A stretch of 45,458 nt of DNA from Chitinophagales bacterium (GTDB lineage: Bacteria; Bacteroidota; Bacteroidia; Chitinophagales; CAIODY01). The translations under genes were made by a program, and so were the position numbers. Where the stretch lies: NCBI GenBank assembly GCA_947449695.1, contig CANFST010000020.1:1-45458 (forward strand), read 5' to 3'. How positions within the stretch are numbered: the first letter of the stretch is position 1; each line of letters begins with the position of its first letter. Under the pieces are notes generated by a model that was not told the DNA's origin, did not search any database, and was given only the letters and a program-made list of their open reading frames with translations. This document shows positions 7,477-15,691 of this stretch, piece after piece.

Positions 7477-9447
7477 TTATTCTATTATTAACTTTTGATA
7501 AAAAATCAGATTGTTATTGTTTATCATTTCAACTAAATAAAAACCCTTTGCTAAAAAACTTACATCAACTTTTTCTAAAATACCATAAACACTATCTGAT
7601 GAATTATGAATAGTAAATGTATGTTGCAATTTCCCTGCTAAATCATAAAAGTTAAGTTTTGAAATATTGTATTTTTTTTGATTGAAATAAATTTCATCAT
7701 GGGTTGGATTGGGTGAAAGTTGCAAGGAAGAATTGTAATTAAATTTAGCCTCTGGTGAAAGTTCAACATCAAATCGTGCAAGTAACTTTGTGCGTTGGTC
7801 AAATAGGAATTCACCTAAATTGTAAGGGTAAATAATTTTGTAATCTTCAATTGGCTTAGTGTTCATAAATACAAAATCGCTATCCTGCTGATAACCATGT
7901 TGCCATGTTCTTATAGTAATATCAATTGGGGAGCTCCAAAATATTTCATTAGGTAGATTTGAAATAAATTGGGTACGAATAAAAATTGTGTCATCTGTTT
8001 TCCAATATCTGACTCTATAGGTTGGTAAGTTTTTACCATAATAGTAAATAAGAAAAAATGTATCTAAAGATTTCCCAAAATGGTTTTCAAGATGTGATTT
8101 TAAGATATTAGTGGTTGTAAAATTGTATTGAATTTGTGGCTCATTGATGTAATCTTTAATCGCATTAAAAAAAGATGAATCACCCATTTGCCAACGCAAG
8201 GTATGAAGCAGCCATGCTCCTTTCAGATAAGAAAAGCTACTGCTGAAAATTCTGCTGACCTTAGTAGTATCATCGCAATAAACTGAACCAGGTTTGTCAT
8301 TCCATATTGCACCTCTCGAGGCCCATTGCCATCCAATCCAATCTTCTTTATTTAAAAATTCATCACTCAATGCAGCGCAATAAGTAGCAAAGCCTTCATT
8401 CAGCCATATTTCACTCCAGCTATGACAAGTTGATTTATCACCAAACCATTGGTGCGATAATTCATGTGCAATTAACCCAAAACCAAAATTGCTAACAAAA
8501 GTTTGTGTTTGATGTTCCATGCCGCCACCCCAGCCAAATTGAGCATGACCATATTTTTCTTTACGAAATGGATATGGGCCAAATTTGCTTTCATAAAATT
8601 TTAAAATATTTACAATTTCCTTACTGTTCGCTTTGTCAATAGAATCGTCTTCGGGATAAATAAAATTTTGAATTTGTAAACTATCGGTTCCATTAATATC
8701 CCAATCATTATATTCTTCATAATTAGTACATGCTATTGCAATCAGATAAGATGCAATAGGATAGCGGTGTTTCCAATGCGTAAAATTCGTAAAGTTGTTT
8801 TGATGTATGATGCTTTTTCTTATTCCATTTGACACTGACTTAAATGAATCGGGAGCAGTGATATAAACATCAATAGAATCTAATTTGTCATTTAATGATT
8901 GTTTGCATGGCATCCAATCACTTGCACCATATGGTTCACTTAAAGTCCAGATAATGCCACTACCATGGTGAGTTTGTTGTTGAAATGCTCCAAATCCATT
9001 ACTACCAATTGGTTTTCCGTGATAAAAAATCGTAATAGAGTCTATTTGATTTATTGGCAGAAAACTTAAAAAATTTATTTCTAGTAAGTCATTTGGCATT
9101 TGTTGAAACTGACTTGTATGCTGATGATACAAGACGCTGTCAACAATTAATGTGTCAGAACAATCTAAAATCATTTTAGAAAAAAATGGAATACTTGGCT
9201 TAAAATAATAATCAATTCTTCCAGCTATTTTCCAGATTCGTGGATTAATATCAAATTGATATTTTCCATAGACTAAATCATAATCGTTATTGGTATGTGT
9301 TCCAATATTTTTTTTTAGATTAATATATTGTTGTTCTTGTATAGATAAATCAATGGTTTTACACAAGTCGAAGTTTTTAGTAGCTTGCGATAAAACAAGT
9401 TTAGAATAAAAAAAAGAAAACAATAATATAGGATAGAAAAATTTCAT
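7477..9447 (-). CDS. Secreted M1-family metallopeptidase with type IX secretion tail
   Basis: Zinc aminopeptidase of the M1 (aminopeptidase N) family, exported and probably surface-bound or released. A signal peptide covers about residues 1-20 (FFYPILLFSFFYSKLVLSQ). The zinc site is HELSH (328-332) with the third ligand E351 in WLNEGFATY, giving the exact HEXXH-x18-E spacing. The upstream exopeptidase motif reads GGMEHQT instead of the usual GAMEN, so substrate-end recognition may differ. The C-terminus (LSPNPTHDEIYF ... GKLQHTF ... FLAKGFYLVEM) is a classic type IX sorting domain, which would direct it through the T9SS. 656 residues. It precedes ltaE by 3 bases. Confidence 0.92.
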   Translation of the reverse strand: MKFFYPILLFSFFYSKLVLSQATKNFDLCKTIDLSIQEQQYINLKKNIGTHTNNDYDLVYGKYQFDINPRIWKIAGRIDYYFKPSIPFFSKMILDCSDTLIVDSVLYHQHTSQFQQMPNDLLEINFLSFLPINQIDSITIFYHGKPIGSNGFGAFQQQTHHGSGIIWTLSEPYGASDWMPCKQSLNDKLDSIDVYITAPDSFKSVSNGIRKSIIHQNNFTNFTHWKHRYPIASYLIAIACTNYEEYNDWDINGTDSLQIQNFIYPEDDSIDKANSKEIVNILKFYESKFGPYPFRKEKYGHAQFGWGGGMEHQTQTFVSNFGFGLIAHELSHQWFGDKSTCHSWSEIWLNEGFATYCAALSDEFLNKEDWIGWQWASRGAIWNDKPGSVYCDDTTKVSRIFSSSFSYLKGAWLLHTLRWQMGDSSFFNAIKDYINEPQIQYNFTTTNILKSHLENHFGKSLDTFFLIYYYGKNLPTYRVRYWKTDDTIFIRTQFISNLPNEIFWSSPIDITIRTWQHGYQQDSDFVFMNTKPIEDYKIIYPYNLGEFLFDQRTKLLARFDVELSPEAKFNYNSSLQLSPNPTHDEIYFNQKKYNISKLNFYDLAGKLQHTFTIHNSSDSVYGILEKVDVSFLAKGFYLVEMINNNNLIFYQKLIIE

Positions 9448-9479
9448 GGTTGAATAAAAATACTAACTCCGATAGTAAT

Positions 9480-9764
9480 TTAATTATTTTTTTTTCTGCT
9501 TTCTGCTTTTTGTATTTGTCTTTTGATGATTAATTCAGTTATAATGCTTGCAGCATTTTTTTTTTGTAAAGCAGTCATGGCAGCGTTTTCATTAATATCA
9601 ATTCGATATAATATGTTTAATAATTTTTCTGAATTATTCTTTATCAAGAAATTAATCTCTTCTTCGAGTAATTTTTTTATAGTTTCCCATTCATCATTGG
9701 TTGAAACAGGTAATTCAAATAATTTGTTGATCGCATCTTTTGGTGTTTCATTCCATTCTTCCAT
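9480..9764 (-). CDS. Small protein of unknown function
   Basis: 94 residues, charged, without signal or membrane segment. It is predicted to be mostly helical, with EWNETPKDAINKLFELPVS at the start, a run EWETIKKLLEEEINFLIKNN and a basic end (IKRQIQKAESRKKNN). I do not recognise the family. It lies between the cytochrome c gene (a terminator separates them) and the M1 peptidase gene, 32 bases upstream of the latter, and could share its transcript. The ATG at 9764 is the only reasonable start. Confidence 0.6.
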   Translation of the reverse strand: MEEWNETPKDAINKLFELPVSTNDEWETIKKLLEEEINFLIKNNSEKLLNILYRIDINENAAMTALQKKNAASIITELIIKRQIQKAESRKKNN

Positions 9765-9783
9765 AAAAGTTATTTTTGAAACT

Positions 9784-9813
9784 AAAAAGCGAAGAAATCT
9801 TTCTTCGCTTTTT
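9784..9813 (-). terminator. Terminator of the cytochrome c gene
   Basis: Perfect 14-bp stem AAAAAGCGAAGAAA / TTTCTTCGCTTTTT with a two-base centre, closed by A and T runs on both sides. It lies 7 bases past the stop of the cytochrome c gene. The symmetric A/T flanks would let it work in both directions. Confidence 0.85.
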
Positions 9814-9820
9814 AATATAA

Positions 9821-10153
9821 TTATTTCACCCCACTCATTGTAATCACATACTTCAAAATAGAAGCTTGCGTTTCATCGCTGATGTGTTGCAAATTTGGTT
9901 TTTCATTATTCTTCTTACACATCCAAGGTACAATTTTGTTCCATTTTTCTTCAGTTTCCGAACTTGGTCTTTTTAAACCATGGCATTGAGTACAATATTT
10001 TTCGTAATCGTTTTTACCTTGTTGCAATTGAGCCAAAGAATAGTTTGGATATTTTGAAGCAACTCTTGCAACATCTGATTGTGTTGGTGGAATTAGCTTT
10101 ACAGAGCAAGCTGAAAAAATTATAGCTGTGAAAAATAAAATTGTTTTTTTCAT
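9821..10153 (-). CDS. Lipoprotein monohaem cytochrome c
   Basis: Small c-type cytochrome, probably an electron carrier on the periplasmic side. A signal peptide ends in a lipobox (IIFSAC), and the mature part has a single haem-binding CTQCH motif. A later methionine (in YVITMSGVK) could be the axial ligand. About 110 residues. The frame also has an ATG two codons earlier (10159); I prefer 10153, giving MKKTILFFTAIIFSAC. The partner enzyme is not encoded nearby, so its electron-transfer role is not known. A strong terminator follows. Confidence 0.85.
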   Translation of the reverse strand: MKKTILFFTAIIFSACSVKLIPPTQSDVARVASKYPNYSLAQLQQGKNDYEKYCTQCHGLKRPSSETEEKWNKIVPWMCKKNNEKPNLQHISDETQASILKYVITMSGVK

Positions 10154-10204
10154 TTGCAAATGTTTTGAATTGATTGTAAATGTAAAATTGTTTTCGAAGA
10201 TTTC

Positions 10205-11797
10205 TTAATGTCCTCCATCATGCACTTCGCCCGGCTTGATTTTATAAATTCTTGCCATGAAAACAAAAGGAATAATGATTACTAAAATTAATGCTAACGA
10301 TTGAAAAATATTGATGTAAGTAATCATGCTGGCTTGTTTAAAAACTTGTCCATAAATCATAGAAAATGCACGAGATTGATTGGCTACCATATCAGCACTA
10401 CTATTCGCCATAGCTACAGTGAAAGCTTTTATTCTATCTAAATATTGAATATTATCAGAAGCTACATTGCTGATTAAATCGTTGTAATGTTGGGCTGTAG
10501 TTTTTTCTAAAACCACACCCATCACCGCAACACCAATACTACCGCCGAGTTGACGAATCATATTGTTCAAACCTGATGCTTGTTGAATGTCTTTGCCATG
10601 CAATCCACCCAAAGTTAAATTGGTTAAAGGCACAAACAATAAGCCCATTCCCAAGCCACGAATCATCAATGGCCAGAAGAAATTTCCAGGACTTGTGGTG
10701 GGTGAAATTAAAAACGAACACCACCACACAAAGCTTGCTGTTAATGCAAATCCGATAGCAATTAATATTTTTGAAGGCACACCTTTTTGCAAAAGTCTTC
10801 CTACCATGGGCATACAAAATCCCGTGAATAATGCGCCGGGCGTAAACATCAAACCCGTATCAGTAGCGGTAAAGCCCAACCATGTTTGTACAAAAATTGG
10901 GATAATAAACACTGTTGAAAATAAAACAGCACCCAATAAAAAGCTCAACGAAACACCAATGCCCACATTGCCTCTGGTAAAAACTCGAAGGTCAACAACA
11001 GGATGTTCAGTGGTTAATTCTCTCCAAACAAATCCCACAATCCCAATGATGGAAGTAACAAAAACACCAAGAATGAAGCGACTTTCAAACCATTCATTTC
11101 TTTCGCCTTGTTCTAAAAATAATTGCAATGAGCCTATTCCTAAAATCAATAAAAATATTCCGAGCCAGTCAATTGATTTTTGCTTGACGACAAATGGATT
11201 GTCTTTTACGAAAATCAATGTTAAGAAAAATGCAATCAACCCAATTGGCACATTCACATAAAACAACATCGGCCATTCAAAATGGTCAATGATATATCCA
11301 CCCATCAGCGGTCCTAAAGTTGGTCCTAAAATAACACCCATTCCAAACATCGCACTTGCCATTCCCAATTTTTCTTTCGGATAAATTTCAGTTAAAATAG
11401 TTTGCGAAGTAGTCATCAATGCGCCGCCACCAATGCCTTGAATGAATCGCCAAAAAACTAATTCCCAAATCCCTGATGCATGGCCACACATAAATGAGCC
11501 AAAAGTGAACAACAAAACCGAGCCAGCGAAATACCATTTTCTTCCAAATTGCGAAGCTAAAAATCCTGACATCGGAATCACAATAATATTTGCAATCGCA
11601 TACGATGCAATCACCCAACTAATTTCACTCACTGTTGCACCCAAATTGCCCATCAGTGTTTTTGTAGCTACATTCACAATCGTGGTATCCACCAATTCCA
11701 GCAGGGCACAAAGCACCACCGTAATCGTAATGATAACACGTCGGTAGCCATATTCCACCAAAGCATTCGTATCGTAATTTATTTTTGCTGTCGCCAT
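10205..11797 (-). CDS. emrB: MFS multidrug exporter, DHA2 family (EmrB/QacA type)
   Basis: Inner-membrane proton/drug antiporter and motor of the efflux system. 530 residues with about 14 hydrophobic segments, the DHA2 layout. Recognisable motifs are LVDTTIVNVA in helix 1 (with the DHA2 acidic residue), FGRKWYF (motif A) and MGVILGPTLGPLMGGYI (motif C, the antiporter motif). It is the last gene of the tetR-tolC-emrA-emrB operon, 31 bases downstream of emrA; a palindromic AT element lies in that gap. Substrates cannot be told from sequence; the family handles hydrophobic drugs, dyes, bile salts and fatty acids. Confidence 0.93.
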   Translation of the reverse strand: MATAKINYDTNALVEYGYRRVIITITVVLCALLELVDTTIVNVATKTLMGNLGATVSEISWVIASYAIANIIVIPMSGFLASQFGRKWYFAGSVLLFTFGSFMCGHASGIWELVFWRFIQGIGGGALMTTSQTILTEIYPKEKLGMASAMFGMGVILGPTLGPLMGGYIIDHFEWPMLFYVNVPIGLIAFFLTLIFVKDNPFVVKQKSIDWLGIFLLILGIGSLQLFLEQGERNEWFESRFILGVFVTSIIGIVGFVWRELTTEHPVVDLRVFTRGNVGIGVSLSFLLGAVLFSTVFIIPIFVQTWLGFTATDTGLMFTPGALFTGFCMPMVGRLLQKGVPSKILIAIGFALTASFVWWCSFLISPTTSPGNFFWPLMIRGLGMGLLFVPLTNLTLGGLHGKDIQQASGLNNMIRQLGGSIGVAVMGVVLEKTTAQHYNDLISNVASDNIQYLDRIKAFTVAMANSSADMVANQSRAFSMIYGQVFKQASMITYINIFQSLALILVIIIPFVFMARIYKIKPGEVHDGGH

Positions 11798-11802
11798 TTT
11801 TT

Positions 11803-11820
11803 AATTAGTAATTACTAATT
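11803..11820. repeat. 18-bp perfect palindrome between emrB and emrA
   Basis: AATTAGTAATTACTAATT is its own reverse complement and is followed by further near-palindromic AT sequence up to the emrA stop. It fills most of the 31-base intercistronic gap. It resembles the AT-rich micro-repeats inside leuS and ileS. A weak RNA hairpin here could set the relative amounts of EmrA and EmrB, which is inference. Confidence 0.6.
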
Positions 11821-11828
11821 GATAATTA

Positions 11829-12914
11829 TTAATTGAATTTTACTTCCACCACACAATTCATCCCTGGGCTCAAACGATATTTTTCTTTATCAAAATTTTT
11901 AAGCAAAATTTTTACAGGAATTCTTTGCACCACTTTCACAAAATTTCCTGTTGCATTATCTGTTGGCATCAATGAAAACTTGCTACCAGCACCATCTTGA
12001 ACGCTTTGCACTTCACCTTCTAATTTCAAACCATCAAACGCATCCACTTCAATATTTGCCGCCATTCCACTTTTAAATAAAGCAGTTTGAGTTTCCTTGA
12101 AATTAGCAACCACCCAAATATTTTCAGCGTCTACAATGTACATTGTATTTTGACCAACATTCACCAATTGCCCAACCTGCAAGGCTTTGCGACTTACAAA
12201 ACCATTATATGGCGCAGTGATAACCGCATAACTCAAATTCAATTTTGCCATTTCCAATTCCGATTTTCTTTGTTGTACCAGCAACTCAACTGGCTTCATT
12301 TGGCTGCCCACACTATTCGCTTGCAAGCTTGAAGCAGTAGATTGATTTTTTGCAGTGTTCAATTGCATTTGCGCCACTTTCACCATTTTATCAGCTGATT
12401 CCTTATCCGCTTTTGCGTTGTCAAACTGTTGCTGGGTAGCACTTTTCAAATCTAATAATTTTTCGTAGCGATTAAAATCTTGTGTGGCTTTCCACAATTT
12501 TATTTGTGCAGCATCTAAGTTTGCTTGCGCTGTTGCTATTGCAGAATTAGAAACGGTAGCCGTTTCATCAGCCGCTTTTGTACTAATGCCACTCACATGC
12601 AAATTGGCTTCAGCGCTGGCTAAAGCAATTTCTGCTTGTTTTACTTTTAATTCTAAATCGGCTACATCAAGCATCGCTAGTGTGTCACCAGCTTTTACTT
12701 GTTGATTATCTTTCACAAAAACTTTTGCTACAAAACCTGAAACACGAAATGACATTGGCACCACATTCGTTTCCAATTGCGCATTATCGGTGTTTTCGTA
12801 GTGCATCGAATAATTTACTTTTTTCACTACATAAAAAAGAATTGCAAGCACAACAACGCCAGCAACTATGGGCAATACTTTATTTTTCTTTTTTGGTGAT
12901 TCGTTATTTTCCAT
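11829..12914 (-). CDS. emrA: HlyD/EmrA-type periplasmic adaptor (membrane fusion protein)
   Basis: Links the inner-membrane pump EmrB to the TolC-type channel across the periplasm. One membrane helix near residues 13-27 (VLPIVAGVVVLAILFYVV) follows a lysine-rich cytoplasmic tip. Then come the first half of the biotinyl-lipoyl domain (VSGFVAKVFVKDNQQVKAGDTL), a long alpha-hairpin rich in A, Q and K (about 85-215), and the second lipoyl half (ITAPYNGFVSRKALQVGQLV). A beta-barrel ends in RLSPGMNCVVEVKFN. 361 residues, the usual length. It sits 41 bases downstream of the tolC gene. Confidence 0.93.
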   Translation of the reverse strand: MENNESPKKKNKVLPIVAGVVVLAILFYVVKKVNYSMHYENTDNAQLETNVVPMSFRVSGFVAKVFVKDNQQVKAGDTLAMLDVADLELKVKQAEIALASAEANLHVSGISTKAADETATVSNSAIATAQANLDAAQIKLWKATQDFNRYEKLLDLKSATQQQFDNAKADKESADKMVKVAQMQLNTAKNQSTASSLQANSVGSQMKPVELLVQQRKSELEMAKLNLSYAVITAPYNGFVSRKALQVGQLVNVGQNTMYIVDAENIWVVANFKETQTALFKSGMAANIEVDAFDGLKLEGEVQSVQDGAGSKFSLMPTDNATGNFVKVVQRIPVKILLKNFDKEKYRLSPGMNCVVEVKFN

Positions 12915-12955
12915 TTTTATTATTGTTTTAGAATTGAATTTTGAGTTTTAAAATT

Positions 12956-14272
12956 TTATTTTTCGATAGAACGCATGTATTTGTAATAAGCCAATAATGC
13001 ATCACACTTGGCTTGTACTTGATTGATTTGCGATTGAATCATTTGTGTGTCAGCATCAATTAAATCGCTGAATAAAGCTGTTTGATTATCGAATCTATTT
13101 TTAAAAATGCGGTCGTTTTCTTTTGCTTGAACTAACGCTTGCTCAGCCAGTTTTAACTTTTTTTGTTGCAGCAAATAGTTTTTTTGAGTGGTGAATATTT
13201 CTTGTTTCAAGCCATCATTTATTTGTTCCATTGCTAATTGTGACATTTTCAAGTTGCTCTTTGCTTCATTCACATTTGTTCTTGTGGTGAATAATTGTGT
13301 CAAATTCCAATTCAACGTTACACCAATATCCCAAGTGTTTTTCAGTTTCCATTCCATCGGAAATACACGTTGATTAGGCTGATTATAATAGTAATTAAAC
13401 CCAGCAGAAATGACTGGATAATAACTTGCTTTTGCAATTTTTACAGAACTCATTGCTGCATCACTTCTCCATTTTGCACTTAACCATTCACTTCTTTGAG
13501 TAGATTGAAATGCAGCGTCAATAGGCACTTCGCGATTGGTGCTTAAATCAGCATCGTTTAGTTCCAGCAATGTGTTTTCTGGCAAGCCCAATAAAATATT
13601 TAAGTTGTAATTTAATGTGGCAACCATATTTTCGACTTCCGATTTTGAAATTTCTAAATTCGATTTTGTTAACTCTGCTTTCAAAACATCATTGTCTAAA
13701 GCCATTCCAACCTTTTCAAAATTTTTCACATCATCAATTCTGGCTTGCATCATTTTTAAATTTTCATCCAATAATTTTTGTGATTCAATCGCTTTGAATA
13801 AATTAAAATAAACATTAGCCACTTGCAATTTTAAATCAGCTGCATCTTTTGTTGCATCTGCTTTTCCAGATTCAATTTGTGCATTAAACATGGATGCATA
13901 ATTGTAGGTTCTAAAGCCAGTAAAAATAGGTTCTTGGACCGATGCACGATTATAAAATTGGTCAAGAATCTGAGGATTTAAAACAAAACTTCTCCCAAAA
14001 AAGTTAATTGGGGGCAACTCTTGAATATTGTTGCTAATTCGAGTATAATTGTCCATTAAGCTAACTGACGGAATCAACGAATTGTACAATTCATTTTTGT
14101 GTAATTGATTCACATCGTTTTTTAGTTTTGAAATTTTTAGAGCTGGACTATGCTGCGAAGCCATATCCATTGCTTGTTGCAAGGTGATGGTTTGCTTTTG
14201 TGCCATTGCAAAGTTTGCAAACAACACCAAAGCAACTATCGAAAATAAAAGGTGCTTAAAAGTAAAGTTCAT
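12956..14272 (-). CDS. tolC: TolC-family outer membrane channel
   Basis: Outer-membrane factor that forms the exit duct of the tripartite pump. A signal peptide (HLLFSIVALVLFANFAMAQ) precedes the TolC repeat, whose first half starts ITLQQAMDMASQHSPALK. Long helical stretches follow, with the second repeat around DVKNFEKVGMALDNDVLKAE. 438 residues. Its ATG overlaps the tetR stop by one base (TAATG on the minus strand), so the two are translationally coupled. Ends with MRSIEK, normal for the family in Bacteroidota. Confidence 0.92.
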   Translation of the reverse strand: MNFTFKHLLFSIVALVLFANFAMAQKQTITLQQAMDMASQHSPALKISKLKNDVNQLHKNELYNSLIPSVSLMDNYTRISNNIQELPPINFFGRSFVLNPQILDQFYNRASVQEPIFTGFRTYNYASMFNAQIESGKADATKDAADLKLQVANVYFNLFKAIESQKLLDENLKMMQARIDDVKNFEKVGMALDNDVLKAELTKSNLEISKSEVENMVATLNYNLNILLGLPENTLLELNDADLSTNREVPIDAAFQSTQRSEWLSAKWRSDAAMSSVKIAKASYYPVISAGFNYYYNQPNQRVFPMEWKLKNTWDIGVTLNWNLTQLFTTRTNVNEAKSNLKMSQLAMEQINDGLKQEIFTTQKNYLLQQKKLKLAEQALVQAKENDRIFKNRFDNQTALFSDLIDADTQMIQSQINQVQAKCDALLAYYKYMRSIEK

Positions 14273-14904
14273 TATTTAGTTAATTGATTTTTAAGTAAAT
14301 TTTTTAAATGTTCTTTCATTCTTTCTTTGTAAATATCGTTCATGCATTCTTCAGCACTTGATGCACCAACTAATTTATAGCAAGTAGCATTACCATTCAT
14401 ATACATCATCAATGTTCCGAAAACCGTCATGATTAATAGCTCTACATCTGATTTTCGGAATATTTTTTTCTTCACACCTTCATCTACAATGGTTTTGATA
14501 ACTGAAAAATTATCCATCATTTTTCCCGAAACAAACTTTGATAAACTTGCTCTTTTATTGCTACTGATTTCTTTGAAAATAATTTGCACCATGGCTTTAT
14601 TAGTGAAAAAACGTTCGACATAAACATCTACAATCGCATAAAGTTTTTCCCAAGGTGTTGATTTTGGATTTTGCAAAATGGCAACATCAGTTTTTAACTG
14701 AATGGTATTTCTATCCAAAATTTCTTTATACATATCTTCTTTTGAACCGAAATAGTATGAAATCATGGCTAAATTAACACCGCATTCATTCGCCAAAAGC
14801 CTTGTACTGACGCCGTCATAGCCTTTTTGTGCAAATTGTTTTTTTGCACATTCTAATATCTGTTCTCTTTTTTCTACGCCTTTATTTGATGTATTTGTTG
14901 CCAT
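14272..14904 (-). CDS. TetR-family transcriptional repressor of the efflux operon
   Basis: 210 residues. The N-terminal helix-turn-helix (about 12-58) reads REQILECAKKQFAQKGYDGV, then STRLLANECGVNLAMISYYFGSK, which is the clear TetR pattern ending in YYFGSKEDMY. The rest is an all-helical ligand-binding domain without a recognisable subfamily. It is the first gene of the tetR-tolC-emrA-emrB operon, coupled to tolC by a one-base overlap. Two palindromic boxes lie directly upstream on the operon promoter, so the protein most likely represses its own operon until a drug or metabolite binds it. The inducer is unknown. Confidence 0.93.
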   Translation of the reverse strand: MATNTSNKGVEKREQILECAKKQFAQKGYDGVSTRLLANECGVNLAMISYYFGSKEDMYKEILDRNTIQLKTDVAILQNPKSTPWEKLYAIVDVYVERFFTNKAMVQIIFKEISSNKRASLSKFVSGKMMDNFSVIKTIVDEGVKKKIFRKSDVELLIMTVFGTLMMYMNGNATCYKLVGASSAEECMNDIYKERMKEHLKNLLKNQLTK

Positions 14905-14925
14905 CTCTGATTCAAAATTTCTCTA

Positions 14926-14967
14926 CAAAGTTAAACGTTCGTTTAACTTAATCAAACGTTTGTTTAA
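14926..14967 (-). promoter_or_regulatory. Efflux operon promoter with two TetR operators
   Basis: On the minus strand: -33 TTTG (14956-14953), a 19-base spacer and -7 TAACTTTG (14933-14926), a full match to the Bacteroidota promoter. Operator 1 is GTTAAACGTTCGTTTAAC (14930-14947), with 8-bp arms around TT; it covers the spacer and part of the -7 box. Operator 2 is TCAAACGTTTGTTTAA (14952-14967), which covers the -33 box. Both contain AAACGTTYGTTTAA and their centres are 21 bp apart, two helical turns, so two dimers would sit on the same DNA face. Confidence 0.85.
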
Positions 14968-15049
14968 TTTTCTTTCAGCAAAAGTATTGGCTATTATAAA
15001 ATGAGGAAAACGAAATTAGGCGAATGGTAAAAGGAAGTCGGTGAGTTAA

Positions 15050-15688
15050 TTAGCTAAACATGATTTTTATTTTTTCAATAAAATTCAAAAAAAGTTCAGG
15101 CTTAAAAATTCCTGTAAAAACAAAGCCATATAGTGCCCCCCAAAAATGTGCATCATGATTAATTCGTCCAGTATCTCGTCGGCTTAAAAAGAATTCAACT
15201 GCTAGATAAATTGCTCCAAACACAATCGCAGGCATCTGAATTCCCATCATGCTAATGGTTGATTGTGGCTCAATTAATATTGTAGCGTATAAGATGGCTG
15301 CCACAGAGCCGCTTGCACCAATACTTGCATAAGCATAATTGTTTTTTTCTTTTAAAAAAGTTGGAATATTTGCAGCTGCTATACCCGTTAAGTATAAAGC
15401 CAAAAATAACAAATCGCCTTTCCCATCGAAATATATTTTATAAATACTGTTTAGATAATTCCCAAATGAAAAAAAAACATACATGTTTAAGAACAAGTGC
15501 ATGAAATCAGCATGTAAAAATCCGGAAGTTATAAATCTATGCCATTCTTTTGGATTTCGGGAAATTGCATACGGTGAAAATTTATTTTTATCAAAGAATT
15601 CACGATTACTAAAACCAATGAATGAACATAAAAGCGTAAGGCCAATAATGATATAGAAATAAGGTTTATCTGATAAGTGTAGAATCAT
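15050..15688 (-). CDS. Rhomboid-family intramembrane serine protease
   Basis: Six-helix membrane protease that cleaves substrates inside the bilayer. 212 residues. The catalytic dyad is visible: Ser126 in SIGASGSVAAIL and His181 in NHDAHFWGALYGFVFTG. The upstream RFITSGFLHADFMHLFLNMYVFFSFG block is the rhomboid loop 1/helix 2 signature with HxxxN. It lies 3 bases downstream of the stop of the DUF5686 gene and is surely cotranscribed. Substrate unknown; a link to export or maturation of the neighbouring barrel protein is possible but only inferred from the operon. Confidence 0.92.
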   Translation of the reverse strand: MILHLSDKPYFYIIIGLTLLCSFIGFSNREFFDKNKFSPYAISRNPKEWHRFITSGFLHADFMHLFLNMYVFFSFGNYLNSIYKIYFDGKGDLLFLALYLTGIAAANIPTFLKEKNNYAYASIGASGSVAAILYATILIEPQSTISMMGIQMPAIVFGAIYLAVEFFLSRRDTGRINHDAHFWGALYGFVFTGIFKPELFLNFIEKIKIMFS

Positions 15689-15691
15689 ATT

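Noticed and set aside
10587-11261. A 224-codon open frame on the plus strand inside emrB
   Set aside because: It is antisense to the well-supported transporter gene; the product is low-complexity and the frame is a shadow of emrB codon usage.
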